Assembly: GCA_051961995.1 (NCBI GenBank)
Contig: JBQCCR010000014.1
Location: 62,001-126,000, forward strand
Direction of reading: 5' to 3'
Source: 66-474 sp051961995
Lineage (GTDB): Bacteria > Pseudomonadota > Gammaproteobacteria > Xanthomonadales > Rhodanobacteraceae
DNA length: 64,000 bases
The translations under genes and the position numbers were made by a program. Position 1 is the stretch's first letter. Every line of letters begins with the position of its first letter. Of this stretch, positions 54,693 to 62,850 are shown piece by piece. The notes under the pieces were generated by a model. It searched no databases. It was given only the letters and a program-made list of their open reading frames with translations, and was not told where the DNA came from.

Positions 54693-54872
54693 ATGAACGC
54701 GAAAGAGATCGCCGTTACTTACGACGTTTGGACGTCCGTGCTGATTGCGTTGGAGCAGTGCCTGGAGCACATGGCCGAAGGGAAGTCGCTGGATCCCACA
54801 CAGCAGGTGAGGATGCGGGAATACGCGCAGCGGGCCCTAAGAGCTGCGCGACCGCACAAGGTCACTCACTGA
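54693..54872 (+). CDS. small hypothetical protein of the integrated element
   Basis: A 59-residue, helix-prone acidic/basic protein (IAVTYDVWTSVLIALEQCLEHM, then VRMREYAQRALRAA). The ATG is preceded by GAAAGAGG. It follows the integrase by 14 bases. No family is recognised. Confidence 0.6.
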   Translation: MNAKEIAVTYDVWTSVLIALEQCLEHMAEGKSLDPTQQVRMREYAQRALRAARPHKVTH

Positions 54873-54880
54873 GTTCAAGC

Positions 54881-54912
54881 GGCTCCCGACGTGGGCTAGC
54901 ACGTCGGAAGCC
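54881..54912. repeat. long stem-loop after the first small gene
   Basis: GGCT-c-CCGACGTG and CACGTCGG-a-AGCC form a 12-bp stem with one mismatch and the loop GGCTAG. No T run follows, so it is not a standard terminator; it may be a processing or attenuation hairpin, or a protein site. Confidence 0.55.
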
Positions 54913-54944
54913 TTCCACAACCACGACTGATAGGAGTCGAGATC

Positions 54945-55064
54945 ATGGCAGCGTCGAAGTGTACAAAACTCCGTAATGGGCTTGTCGCAGTGGAGCCGGA
55001 CCATCCAAGCGCGCGCCAGGCCGAACAGGCTGAGTTGATCAACAAACCAGGTGCATGTCGATGA
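54945..55064 (+). CDS. very small hypothetical protein (39 residues)
   Basis: A frame with a good TAGGAG ribosome binding site 8 bases upstream, starting MAASKCTKLRNGL and ending GACR. Its stop overlaps the next start (ATGA), which supports it as real. No family is recognised. Confidence 0.5.
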   Translation: MAASKCTKLRNGLVAVEPDHPSARQAEQAELINKPGACR

Positions 55065-55258
55065 ACGACATGACTACCGAAATCTTCGTGCGCCGGATCC
55101 TCGCGCTCGGCGGCTGGGCTGTTGAGCAGAATGCTCCGAGCGACCATCAAGAGTCGCTCGTACCAACTCTCGCTACTTCACTCCCGCCGGCAACTGCTTC
55201 TCCTCGCCCAGCGGTTCCCTACCTGCGGCTTGTATGGTCCAGGCCAGACGCGCCATGA
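55061..55258 (+). CDS. small hypothetical protein
   Basis: A 65-residue protein starting MNDMTTEIFVRRILALGGW, with a proline-rich second half. Coupled by 4-base overlaps to the genes on both sides. Function unknown. Confidence 0.5.
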   Translation: MNDMTTEIFVRRILALGGWAVEQNAPSDHQESLVPTLATSLPPATASPRPAVPYLRLVWSRPDAP

Positions 55259-55488
55259 ACGCCAAAGTCATCAGACTCTCAGATCGGTCATCAGATCGAG
55301 CCGCACTTCGGGATGGCAGCAGCTCGCAGACTTCCCGCGAATCGGCGCGCGTATTGAGCTTTCCGCTCCCAAGGAAGGAAGCACTGCCGCCTTATGTGCG
55401 GCTGATTCACGAATGGCTAGCCCAGCCGAATGTAGAGCTTCGCGGCTGGCGCTTGCATGTTCGCGCGGCACTAGATTGCGTTAAGTAA
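55255..55488 (+). CDS. small hypothetical basic protein
   Basis: A 77-residue protein, Ser/Arg-rich at the N-terminus, then YVRLIHEWLAQPNVELRGW. It starts within the stop of the preceding gene. No family is recognised; a DNA- or protein-binding accessory role is only a guess. Confidence 0.5.
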   Translation: MNAKVIRLSDRSSDRAALRDGSSSQTSRESARVLSFPLPRKEALPPYVRLIHEWLAQPNVELRGWRLHVRAALDCVK

Positions 55489-55578
55489 CCGATCACGTCA
55501 CGGCTAGGCGGGCCAGCCGAACGCGCGGACTCTCACCGCGTTGCCGTGGTGTCCTTCCTGAGAGCGGGGAGCGCCGCG

Positions 55579-56037
55579 ATGCCACGTCGCGATAAAGCAA
55601 TTGCTCAGCAGCTTCAAGAAATGCGAGCGAACTTCGCCGCCGGGAAGCGGGATGAGTTCTTGCGCGCGATCATCCTTTGCCTCTCCTTCGACCAGCCCCT
55701 GCCGACGTGGGCGTCCGATCATCTGCTTTCGGGAGCTCTCATGTACACACAGGCGCGAGCGCGAACCCTGGACGAAGCTCTGGGATTGAAGCGCGCGAAA
55801 AGCTGGCGACTTGCCAGCTCGCCTAAACAGCAACGATTCCGCAACCTTGCGGTGGCCGCCTTCGTCATGGTGCGCGCGCTGGTCGATCACGGTCTGAAAG
55901 TCGAAGTGGCGATTGAAGAGGTGGCATCCAAGCTTGATCTCTCGGAAGCAACCGTGAAGCGCTCCTACTACGACCGCAGCTTGCGCAAGTCGCTGGGCTA
56001 TTCTCAGAGTTCTAGGAAATCTGAGCCTGACGGCTGA
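55579..56037 (+). CDS. hypothetical protein with a C-terminal HTH-like region
   Basis: A 152-residue basic protein. The region VEVAIEEVASKLDLSEATVKRSYYDR near the C-terminus reads as a helix-turn-helix (recruiting or recognition helix SEATVKRSY), and the middle is helical. ATG 55579 is preferred over 55546 because GGGGAG lies upstream. It may regulate the element, but no known regulator family is recognised. Confidence 0.6.
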   Translation: MPRRDKAIAQQLQEMRANFAAGKRDEFLRAIILCLSFDQPLPTWASDHLLSGALMYTQARARTLDEALGLKRAKSWRLASSPKQQRFRNLAVAAFVMVRALVDHGLKVEVAIEEVASKLDLSEATVKRSYYDRSLRKSLGYSQSSRKSEPDG

Positions 56038-56104
56038 TCGCGAGATCGGCAGCATCGCCTCTCGAAGTCCACATGTCTTGCATGGACTACAGAGGACCCA
56101 AGCG

Positions 56105-56317
56105 ATGCAACACGCACTTCCCGTTTCGCCCCCCGCAGATTTTCAACCGCTCGTTGACGCGTGCCGCGCGTGCGGCATTTCCCGCTCGGTAGCGTTCGAA
56201 CTCGCCGCCGCCGGCAAGCTGGAGACATTCGCGATCGGCCGCCGCCGTTACGTAAAACTCGACTCGCTGCGCACGCTCCCCGAGCGGCTCGCCAGTGAGC
56301 AAGGCGGCAACGCATGA
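56105..56317 (+). CDS. excisionase/AlpA-like small HTH protein
   Basis: A 70-residue protein with PLVDACRACGISRSVAFELAAAGKLETFAIGRRRYVKLDSL, the winged-helix pattern of excisionase-like and MerR-fold DNA-binding proteins. It is preceded by GAGGAC and overlaps the next gene by 4 bases. It probably directs excision or controls the element operon. Confidence 0.7.
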   Translation: MQHALPVSPPADFQPLVDACRACGISRSVAFELAAAGKLETFAIGRRRYVKLDSLRTLPERLASEQGGNA

Positions 56318-56712
56318 ACGCCTACGCCTCCAAGCGCACGGGCGATGGCCTGGTGGAGGTCGTCGTTGCTCGCGGTCGCAGCATCGTAGATATCGACGGC
56401 AAGCAGGTTCCCGCTGGGCAGACGGCACGAATCCCACGCGAAGAGCTGCCGAGCATAATCGCGGCTGGATTTGTGTGCGACCCCGCCGATCCGGCTACTG
56501 AGGAGACGACCCGGCAATCCGCCGAAGCGGCGCGAATTGCGGCCAACCTCGGCCGGCTCGCAGGGCAGCACTTAAGCGCTATCGCGTTCGGCCTGCGGCC
56601 CAACCAAGACGGAGGGTTGCTGCGAGCGCGCCAGTTCCTCGCCGCGATCGAAGACCTGCGCAAGCAGGGCGAACAGCTGGTCGCGACGCTGACGCCGGCG
56701 AGCGAGCGGTAA
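56314..56712 (+). CDS. hypothetical protein of the element operon
   Basis: A 132-residue protein: a beta-like N-terminal half (EVVVARGRSIVDIDGKQVPAGQTARI) and a helical C-terminal half. It is coupled to both neighbours, sharing one base with the next start (TAATG). No family is recognised. Confidence 0.6.
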   Translation: MNAYASKRTGDGLVEVVVARGRSIVDIDGKQVPAGQTARIPREELPSIIAAGFVCDPADPATEETTRQSAEAARIAANLGRLAGQHLSAIAFGLRPNQDGGLLRARQFLAAIEDLRKQGEQLVATLTPASER

Positions 56713-56888
56713 TGACCTCGGCCGAGCAAAACGCCATTCGCGCGGAGATAGCTTCGCTCACCGCACGCGCGGAAGCTGCAGAGCGGCGTGCACAGCGAGT
56801 CGAAGCGGAGCGCGACCAACTGCGTGCCCTCCTCGCGCGCGCACGGACCAGCCTGGCTGAGTCGACCGGCCTCGCGGAGGCCGCATGA
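56712..56888 (+). CDS. short coiled-coil protein
   Basis: A 58-residue, Ala/Glu/Arg-rich protein with a continuous heptad-like pattern (IRAEIASLTARAEAAERRAQ), so probably a coiled coil. Its start overlaps the previous stop and its stop overlaps the next start, which supports it as real. Function unknown. Confidence 0.6.
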   Translation: MTSAEQNAIRAEIASLTARAEAAERRAQRVEAERDQLRALLARARTSLAESTGLAEAA

Positions 56889-57889
56889 GCTCCGGCGCCT
56901 ACACAAAGCTGTTCGCGTCAATCACCGAAAGCACGGTATGGGGCGAACCGTACCACGTGCGAATCGTGTGGATCACATTGCTCGCGATGGCAGATGCCCG
57001 CGGCAACGTGTTCGGCAGCATTCCCGGCGTGGCACGTCGCGCAAACGTCAGCGTCGAGGAAGCCGAGAGCGCTCTGGAAGCGTTCCTGGCACCCGATCGG
57101 TATAGCAGGACGCCTGACCAGGAGGGTCGTCGCATTGAACCCATTGACGGCGGTTGGCGGCTGATCAATCACGCGAAATACCGGGCCATGCGGAGCGCTG
57201 AAGAGAGGCGGGAATACTTCCGCGAGCAAAAGGCTCAGAAGCGAGCGGAGGCCCGCGAATCCGGCGCAGTTGTCCACGAATGTCCACAGTGTCCACCAGA
57301 TTCCACCGAAGTCACCCCACCAACACCAGCACCAACACCAGAAAGATCAAAAGAAAGCTCCCTACGGGAGCTGGTCGAAACTCGCGATGCGAGTTCCGCC
57401 CCGCCGCGGCGATTGGCCGATGCGTTGACCGAACAGCCGCCCACGAATGCGGAGAACGGGGCAACGGATGCTGCCCCGCGCAATGCGCGCTGCCCCGTGG
57501 ATGAAATCGTGGCGCTGTACCACGAGCTACTGCCCATGCTGCCGAAGTGCCAGAAGCTCACCAAGGCACGAAGAGGGCACATCCAGCAACGCTGGCGCGA
57601 AGACATGGAGACGCTGGACGACTGGCGCCTCTACTTCGAGGACGTGCGCCGCGCGCCATTCCTGATCGGCCAGTCCCCGGGTACAAACGGCCGCCCTCCC
57701 TTCCGGGCAGACCTTCATTGGCTTTGCCTGCCCGAGAATTTCGCGAAGGTGTACGAGCGAAAGTATCACCAGGCGAGTAGCGGCAACTGGGAGCAAAGGA
57801 GCGGGGAAAGCCTTGCGGACCGAGCCGCCAGGCGTGCGCGCGACATCTTCGGCAGAAACCACGAGAGCCAAGGGGGAGCGCTCCAATGA
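56885..57889 (+). CDS. phage replication-type protein
   Basis: A 334-residue protein. The N-terminal 110 residues (HVRIVWITLLAMADARGNVFGSIPGVARRANVSVEEAESAL) form a winged-helix-like domain seen in phage replication proteins. A Pro/Thr-rich linker follows. The C-terminal domain (LTKARRGHIQQRWRE, DWRLYFEDVRRAPFLIGQ, FRADLHWLCLPENFAKVYERKYH) has the DnaT/O-like pattern thought to load helicase. It points to autonomous replication of the element; a helicase gene is not seen. Confidence 0.75.
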   Translation: MSSGAYTKLFASITESTVWGEPYHVRIVWITLLAMADARGNVFGSIPGVARRANVSVEEAESALEAFLAPDRYSRTPDQEGRRIEPIDGGWRLINHAKYRAMRSAEERREYFREQKAQKRAEARESGAVVHECPQCPPDSTEVTPPTPAPTPERSKESSLRELVETRDASSAPPRRLADALTEQPPTNAENGATDAAPRNARCPVDEIVALYHELLPMLPKCQKLTKARRGHIQQRWREDMETLDDWRLYFEDVRRAPFLIGQSPGTNGRPPFRADLHWLCLPENFAKVYERKYHQASSGNWEQRSGESLADRAARRARDIFGRNHESQGGALQ

Positions 57890-58374
57890 TGATCACGAGA
57901 GCTCATCCGCTCGCCATGTTCCTAGGGCTGCCTGGCCGCCTCACCCGGCGGCTGCCTCAGGAGAAAAAGACGAAGACCGCGGCACCAGCCGCCAAGGTGA
58001 AGACGATGAAGCACAACAAGCACGCGCGCGAGATCGAGCGGCGCGTTCTCGCCAACATGGATCGGGAAGATAGCGCTCAGCACACGTCGTTCTTGCACCT
58101 TCTGCGCGACTCGCGCCGAGACAACCGGGCCAAGGTCTCAAAACCAGTCAAACCGATCGCGAGCGCGCCGGTGCCGCCAAGCGAGAGCAAGCCGCCGCCG
58201 ACCGCGGCCGCCCGAAAAATGATCGCACTGAGCGCAGAACTCAGTGGCGAAACCATGCAGGAAGCGGACATCCAAGTACGGATGCGCCAAGACCAGGATC
58301 GGGCGATCGGCTTCACGCCGGAAGTCCGGGCCATTGTTGATCGAGCACAGAAAAACAAGAGGAGAACGCAGTAA
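57886..58374 (+). CDS. hypothetical protein of the element operon
   Basis: A 162-residue basic protein with a disordered-looking Lys/Pro-rich middle and a short helical end (EVRAIVDRAQKNKRR). Starts in the previous stop (ATGATG) and shares one base with the next start. No family is recognised. Confidence 0.6.
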   Translation: MMITRAHPLAMFLGLPGRLTRRLPQEKKTKTAAPAAKVKTMKHNKHAREIERRVLANMDREDSAQHTSFLHLLRDSRRDNRAKVSKPVKPIASAPVPPSESKPPPTAAARKMIALSAELSGETMQEADIQVRMRQDQDRAIGFTPEVRAIVDRAQKNKRRTQ

Positions 58375-59072
58375 TGAAATCCCCCCCAATGCCGAAGCAG
58401 ATCCACGAATTCACCGCGGCCATCCAGGCCAAGCAGTCAAAGATCGAGCAATGCCGCGCTGACATTGAACGCGCCGGCGCCGCGGCAAGAGAGGCCGAAC
58501 GATTGGAGAGTGAAATCTCCGCCTTGAGTGACAAGCGTGCGTTGATCAAGGCTTCCGCCTTTATCGCGGGTACGAAGGCGGATCATGCCGAAATCGATCG
58601 GCAAGAGGCGGAGCTCGAGAAGGCCAGCCGCAAGGCGCGAGAGGACGGCAAAGCCGGTGCACTGGCCATCGTGATGCTCAATGAGTCGATCGCTGCGATC
58701 GAGTCCGAAATCGGTGATCTCACCGAGCAGCGCAAGGCAGCGGCTCAGAAATGGCTGGACCAGCGATCCGAGGCCGCCATTGATCGCTACATCGGAGCGC
58801 TGCAAGACCTCGGCCCCATCCTCGCCGAAGCGGTGGCCGCTGACATGGTTCGCAGGCGATTGGCCGGTGATTACTGGCCGGGGCTCGCGGGATTCTTCAA
58901 GGACCATTCCTGGAATTTGCCGATCCCCTACGAGAAGCAGGTCCAGGTTCCTGGCCGTGAGGAAGGCGTTCGCCGGACTCCCATTGAATGGACATATCGC
59001 AAGTCCCTGCTCGGAGACGCCGAGTGTGGCCAAATCTCCAACGAGCTCAAAGAAGCCGGGGTGCTGACATGA
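58374..59072 (+). CDS. coiled-coil protein, paralogue A
   Basis: A 232-residue protein. Residues about 10-130 are a long coiled coil; a compact C-terminal domain has LGPILAEAVAADMV, NLPIPYEKQVQVPG and RRTPIEWTYRKS. The downstream gene encodes a protein of the same design with matching blocks, so the two arose by tandem duplication. Function is unknown; no homologue is recognised. Confidence 0.7.
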   Translation: MKSPPMPKQIHEFTAAIQAKQSKIEQCRADIERAGAAAREAERLESEISALSDKRALIKASAFIAGTKADHAEIDRQEAELEKASRKAREDGKAGALAIVMLNESIAAIESEIGDLTEQRKAAAQKWLDQRSEAAIDRYIGALQDLGPILAEAVAADMVRRRLAGDYWPGLAGFFKDHSWNLPIPYEKQVQVPGREEGVRRTPIEWTYRKSLLGDAECGQISNELKEAGVLT

Positions 59073-59788
59073 GCGCGCAAACATCCCCTGCCGCGATTGC
59101 TGCACCGGAACAGATATTCGGCGTGACCGCGAACATCGTCGCCAAGCGTAGCGCGATCGAAAAGCATCGCGCCGACATAGCGCTCGCGAGAACCGCAATC
59201 GATGAGGCGAGGCGGCTAGAAGGTGAAATTGGAGCTTGCAGCCGCAAGCGCGTTGAACAGAAAGCGATGGCCTTCGTCGAGGGCACGATCGCCGACGTTT
59301 CCGAGCTGGATCGGCAGCAGGAGGGGCTCGAACGCGCAAGCCGGCAAGCGCGCGAAGATGGGGCAGCTGCGAGGCTGGCTGTTGCTCTGCTGGAAAGAAA
59401 AGTCGCGGAGACCGAAGCCGTCGTCGCCGAGCTGATGCAGCAGCGTAAGGTCATGGCCGTGGAATGGCTGGGGCAGCGCATCGAAATAGCGCTGGATGCC
59501 TACCTGGAGGCGCTGCGCGCGCTCGGGCCGATTCTCGCCAAAGTGGTAGCGCTTGATTTGGCGCGCACCTGCATAGAAGGCGAATGCAAAATTGCGGGAC
59601 TCGCACGATATCTGCTCACATTCCCGCGGAACGTACCCATCCCATTCGAACGGCAGATCTCCGTTCCGGGGCGTCCTGGTGTGCGGACAACTCCCATCGA
59701 ATGGATGGGAATGCGCAAGGCGGATTTTTTCAAACAGGAATTTGCGCAGGTCATGGCTCAGCTCGCAGATGCGGGATTATCGACATGA
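59069..59788 (+). CDS. coiled-coil protein, paralogue B
   Basis: A 239-residue protein sharing with its upstream neighbour the block order coiled coil - LGPILAK - VPIPFERQISVPG - TTPIEWMGMRKA, and the AREDG segment in the coil. Sequence has diverged widely between these blocks. The ATG overlaps the previous stop (ATGA); the open frame to 58988 is not needed. Function unknown. Confidence 0.7.
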   Translation: MSAQTSPAAIAAPEQIFGVTANIVAKRSAIEKHRADIALARTAIDEARRLEGEIGACSRKRVEQKAMAFVEGTIADVSELDRQQEGLERASRQAREDGAAARLAVALLERKVAETEAVVAELMQQRKVMAVEWLGQRIEIALDAYLEALRALGPILAKVVALDLARTCIEGECKIAGLARYLLTFPRNVPIPFERQISVPGRPGVRTTPIEWMGMRKADFFKQEFAQVMAQLADAGLST

Positions 59789-60897
59789 ACAACGCGCTGA
59801 TTTCGAACGATGATCTGATTCTTACTGTAGGTGGCCAAGCCATTTCAGGCTGGACGGATATCCGCGTCACGCGCGGAATCGAGCGCCTACCGTCCGACTT
59901 CAGCATCAGCATGACGGAGCGATACCCTGGCGAGCTGGACAAGGTGATCGTGGCGCCAGGTGCGGTGTGCACGGTGCACCTGGGCTCGGACCTGGTCATT
60001 ACGGGGTACGTGGACCGGTTCATCCCCAGCATCAGTGATAGCGAACACAGCATCCAGGTGGTGGGCCGCTCCAAGTGCAGCGACCTGGTGGATTGTGCGG
60101 CGGAATGGCCAGGCGGGCAGATCAACGGATCATCCGCGCTCGGGATCGCGCAGAAGCTGGCGCAGGTGTACGGCATCACCGTCACCTCCAAGGTGGCGAA
60201 CCTGCCGACGATCCCGCAGTTCAACCTAATGCTGGGGGAATCCGCGTTCGAAGTGATAGAGCGCATCAGCCGCTATTCCGCGTTGCTGGCCTACGACCTT
60301 CCGGATGGCAACCTGGTGCTGGCGCAGGTTGGCACCGGCAAGGCCGCAAGCGGCTTCGTGGAGGGGCAAAACGTGCAGGCGGCTTCCGTCGAATACTCGA
60401 TGGACCAGCGCTACAGCACGTACAAGGCTTTCATCCAGTCGGTAGATACCTTCACCGATCTCGGCGACGACGGCAACCAGCTCGCCAGCATCCCGGATCC
60501 GAACTGCACGCGACATCGCGAGCTGGTGATCATTGCTGAGTCGAGCGGCGCCGGTACGACGATTGCCTATAAGCGGGCACTGTGGGAGTGCGCGCGCCGT
60601 GCGGGTCGCTCCAAGCGCGTGCGGGTGACGGTGGACAGCTGGCGCGATTCCGCCGGTGCGCTGTGGCAACCCAACACACTCGCGCCGGTGCAGTTGCCGA
60701 GCCTGAAGATGAACCAGGGCGGCTTGTGCATCGGCGAGGTGAGCTACACGCGAGACGGAAACCGCGGCACGGTGGCCGAATTGACGCTGATGCCAGCTGA
60801 GGCGTTCAGGCCGGAACCGATCCTGCTGCAGCCGGTATTCGGTGACGTTCCTGTTGGGGCGAAGGAAATCTTCGGATTCGGCGTGGGTGGCACGTGA
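59785..60897 (+). CDS. Mu gpP-type phage baseplate hub protein
   Basis: A 370-residue protein resembling the baseplate hub (Mu gpP/gp44, T4 gp27-like) of contractile-tailed phages: LILTVGGQAISGWTDIRVTRGIERLPSDFSISMTE at the start, a central QVVGRSKCSDLVDCAAEWPGGQI segment, then IERISRYSALLAYDLPDGNLVLAQVG, and WECARRAGRSKRVRVTVDSWRD. Such proteins start tail-tube assembly under the spike. Here no other tail gene is adjacent, which is unusual. The start is fixed by the ATGA overlap with the preceding gene. Confidence 0.8.
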   Translation: MNNALISNDDLILTVGGQAISGWTDIRVTRGIERLPSDFSISMTERYPGELDKVIVAPGAVCTVHLGSDLVITGYVDRFIPSISDSEHSIQVVGRSKCSDLVDCAAEWPGGQINGSSALGIAQKLAQVYGITVTSKVANLPTIPQFNLMLGESAFEVIERISRYSALLAYDLPDGNLVLAQVGTGKAASGFVEGQNVQAASVEYSMDQRYSTYKAFIQSVDTFTDLGDDGNQLASIPDPNCTRHRELVIIAESSGAGTTIAYKRALWECARRAGRSKRVRVTVDSWRDSAGALWQPNTLAPVQLPSLKMNQGGLCIGEVSYTRDGNRGTVAELTLMPAEAFRPEPILLQPVFGDVPVGAKEIFGFGVGGT

Positions 60898-60993
60898 CGC
60901 CCCGATCCTCAGGCTAAACGGGTCCTTCCGGGGCACCTATGCAATGCGGGCATTGCGCGCCGCGAATGGTCACCAGCTATGCGATCCAAAACC

Positions 60994-61016
60994 GGGTAAC
61001 AGTCGGTGTGTTACCC
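60994..61016. promoter_or_regulatory. dyad before the terminase-like gene
   Basis: GGGTAACA and TGTTACCC, 8-base perfect arms with a 7-base centre, directly before the AAGGAG ribosome binding site. GTTACCCAAG recurs at 61040-61049 inside the coding start. A repressor operator, possibly autoregulatory, is likely. Confidence 0.55.
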
Positions 61017-61030
61017 AAGGAGATTGATTG

Positions 61031-61675
61031 ATGACGCTCGTTACCCAAGCCGTCTTTTCGCGAATGTGCCGCACCAGCCGGAAGACGGTCACCAAGTGGA
61101 AACAAGAAGATCGATTGGTGATGAAGGACCAGCTGATCGACGTGGAGGCTACGACCGAGAGGATGGCGCAGACATCGCGGCGCGGCTCCCCGATCGTGCT
61201 GACTCCGGAAGAAGCCGCGCGACCATTCGCCGGCGAGCGGGCAGCCACCGGGAGTGTTCCACGTGTGGTAACTCGTACCCGGGCCAGCAAACCGGTTTCG
61301 ATGCTGTGCACCGACATCGTCGCCGAGCTCGAGGAGTTGGATTGGGGTCAATCATTCGACTGGACCCCCGCGGCGCAGGCCGAGCGAGTACGCAAAGCTG
61401 CGGAGTGCATCGGCTGGCAGGCGGTTGAAACCGATCTGCGGGATGACGGCCACTGGGGCGGGTTCCAGCTCCGGAACCCGGCACTCAATGGGCCAAACGG
61501 ACTTACTGAAGACACCATTGTCGCTGGGTTCGGCTTTGAGCTGACCCCGGACGATGTGCTTCGCGAGATCCGCTATCAAGTCGAGCCGATTGATGATGAT
61601 GACCGGGAAACGGTGCGTCCCGACTTGCTCCCGCTGCTCGCCCACCCATGGCGCGCCAACGAGAGACCAGATTGA
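61031..61675 (+). CDS. terminase-small-subunit-like (Nu1-type) DNA-binding protein
   Basis: A 214-residue protein. The N-terminus LVTQAVFSRMCRTSRKTVTKWKQEDRLVMKDQLIDVEATTERM has the winged-helix pattern of lambda Nu1-type terminase small subunits and related phage regulators. The C-terminal part (LEELDWGQSFDWTPAAQAERVRKA, then acidic) is unlike a known family. No large terminase follows; a terminator does. It may bind packaging sites or act as a regulator. Confidence 0.65.
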   Translation: MTLVTQAVFSRMCRTSRKTVTKWKQEDRLVMKDQLIDVEATTERMAQTSRRGSPIVLTPEEAARPFAGERAATGSVPRVVTRTRASKPVSMLCTDIVAELEELDWGQSFDWTPAAQAERVRKAAECIGWQAVETDLRDDGHWGGFQLRNPALNGPNGLTEDTIVAGFGFELTPDDVLREIRYQVEPIDDDDRETVRPDLLPLLAHPWRANERPD

Positions 61676-61819
61676 AATGGCGGGCACCCGCGATTGGGCG
61701 CCGCGCGTACGCCATGAGAGCGCGTTTTCAGAAAATCCATGGCAGCAGGGGCGGCGTCCTGGAAGGTTCCTCGTCCGGACACAGCACTGGGCGCTCTCTC
61801 CGCGCCGTGACCCTGCCGG

Positions 61820-61856
61820 AGCCCTGCGGTCATCCTCACCGCGGGGTTTCGTTTTT
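61820..61856 (+). terminator. intrinsic terminator of the rightward element operon
   Basis: CCCTGCGG and CCGCGGGG form an 8-bp stem (one G-T pair) with a 9-base loop, followed by TTTCGTTTTTT. It lies past the terminase-like gene and overlaps the 3' end of the opposing gene. The exact last base may be off by one or two. Confidence 0.75.
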
Positions 61857-62360
61857 TGAACTCTCGCGTGCGACCAATAGCTCGGATGGCCGCCCCTCTG
61901 ACGCGACGATGAGTTCCCATCTAGTGAACACGTGTGACGGCCGCTCCACGCCATGCTCCGAAAAGTCCTTCAAAGAAATTGCGATGAGTTCTTCTTCCTC
62001 TCGGCCGTGAGGCTGCCTAACGGCAACGATAATTTGCGGCCCCTCAGCGATTACAAGCTGGCCTCGTTCCAAGGCATTTGTCCTCAGCAGGCTCGACGGG
62101 TCAACGCGAAGTTTCAGCACTTCCTTTCGAAGGGGCAATAGCACGCATCTCACCCGCGCTGGGCGGCCTTGGGCTGAGGCGTTGCCCTCGAAGGTAAAGG
62201 GATTTTGGCCGGTGAGCAGAACCCACCAACAAACGCCCTGTTCCGTCTGGGTCACCAATCCGATGTTGCGCCCAGTGCTGTCGTCCTTCGCAAAGAAGTC
62301 GCCAGGCCTGAGCTCCGCGACTTCTGTGACCCGCAGACTCCCCATTTCAAAAGTGATCAC
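61836..62360 (-). CDS. hypothetical protein on the opposite strand of the element
   Basis: A 174-residue protein starting ITFEMGSLRVTEVAELRPGDFF, beta-rich, with CWWVLLTG and a basic/acidic second half. The GTG start at 62360 has a strong AGGAGAGG upstream; an ATG five codons later is weaker. No family is recognised. Being the only leftward gene among many rightward ones, it could be an immunity or cargo gene. Confidence 0.65.
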   Translation of the reverse strand: MITFEMGSLRVTEVAELRPGDFFAKDDSTGRNIGLVTQTEQGVCWWVLLTGQNPFTFEGNASAQGRPARVRCVLLPLRKEVLKLRVDPSSLLRTNALERGQLVIAEGPQIIVAVRQPHGREEEELIAISLKDFSEHGVERPSHVFTRWELIVASEGRPSELLVARESSKNETPR

Positions 62361-62468
62361 GAGCCTCTCCTAGTGAGTTGGCCGCCCATTATCGCGAGCA
62401 CGAGCATCAATTCCGCGCGGACCTGATCATCGCGGGACGCAGTGTCGCAACTTTGGGATGATTCGGCG

Positions 62469-62496
62469 TTGCTACAAGCCGTGCCTTCGCTAGGAT
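62469..62496 (+). promoter_or_regulatory. candidate promoter for the next small gene
   Basis: TTGCTA, a 16-base spacer and TAGGAT lie 44 bases before the ATG at 62540. A modest match. Confidence 0.3.
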
Positions 62497-62539
62497 CGGG
62501 CATCGAAAGAAATGCTCAGCAACGACAAGCGAGGAAGCC

Positions 62540-62761
62540 ATGGCAAACGTATATGTAGAACCTCAACCTCCAGGTCGCCCCGAAGGCGCGCCAATTTCTC
62601 ATTACGTCCTCGAATACGCCCACGGCGCCCGTGTTACGGACATCAATTATCCCGTTCAGTCCCTAGCTGTAGCTGACGCAAAAAGGTTGGGGCATCGTCC
62701 ATTGGTTGCCCGGGTCCGAAACACGAACAAGGGCAATCCCGACCACTGGCGCGAGGCCTAG
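62540..62761 (+). CDS. small hypothetical protein
   Basis: A 73-residue protein (MANVYVEPQPPGRP, then HYVLEYAHGARV and AVADAKRLGHRPLVARVRNTNKG). GAGGAAG precedes the ATG. The ending DHWREA and the spacing of hydrophobic residues suggest a small alpha/beta protein. No family is recognised. Confidence 0.6.
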   Translation: MANVYVEPQPPGRPEGAPISHYVLEYAHGARVTDINYPVQSLAVADAKRLGHRPLVARVRNTNKGNPDHWREA

Positions 62762-62850
62762 CTGATCAGCGCCAGAATTGTCCGCAGTTCAACGCCAAGG
62801 CAGTTGGCGAGCGGTGCCGCTAGATCAAAGCTGAGGTTCAGGGGGGGATT

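Noticed and set aside
54896..55150. An 84-codon leftward frame over the mini-genes
   Set aside because: No ribosome binding site seen and it opposes three overlapping rightward frames with good start signals.
61677..61859. A 60-codon frame after the terminase-like gene
   Set aside because: Runs through the intrinsic terminator and is Arg/Pro-rich without features.
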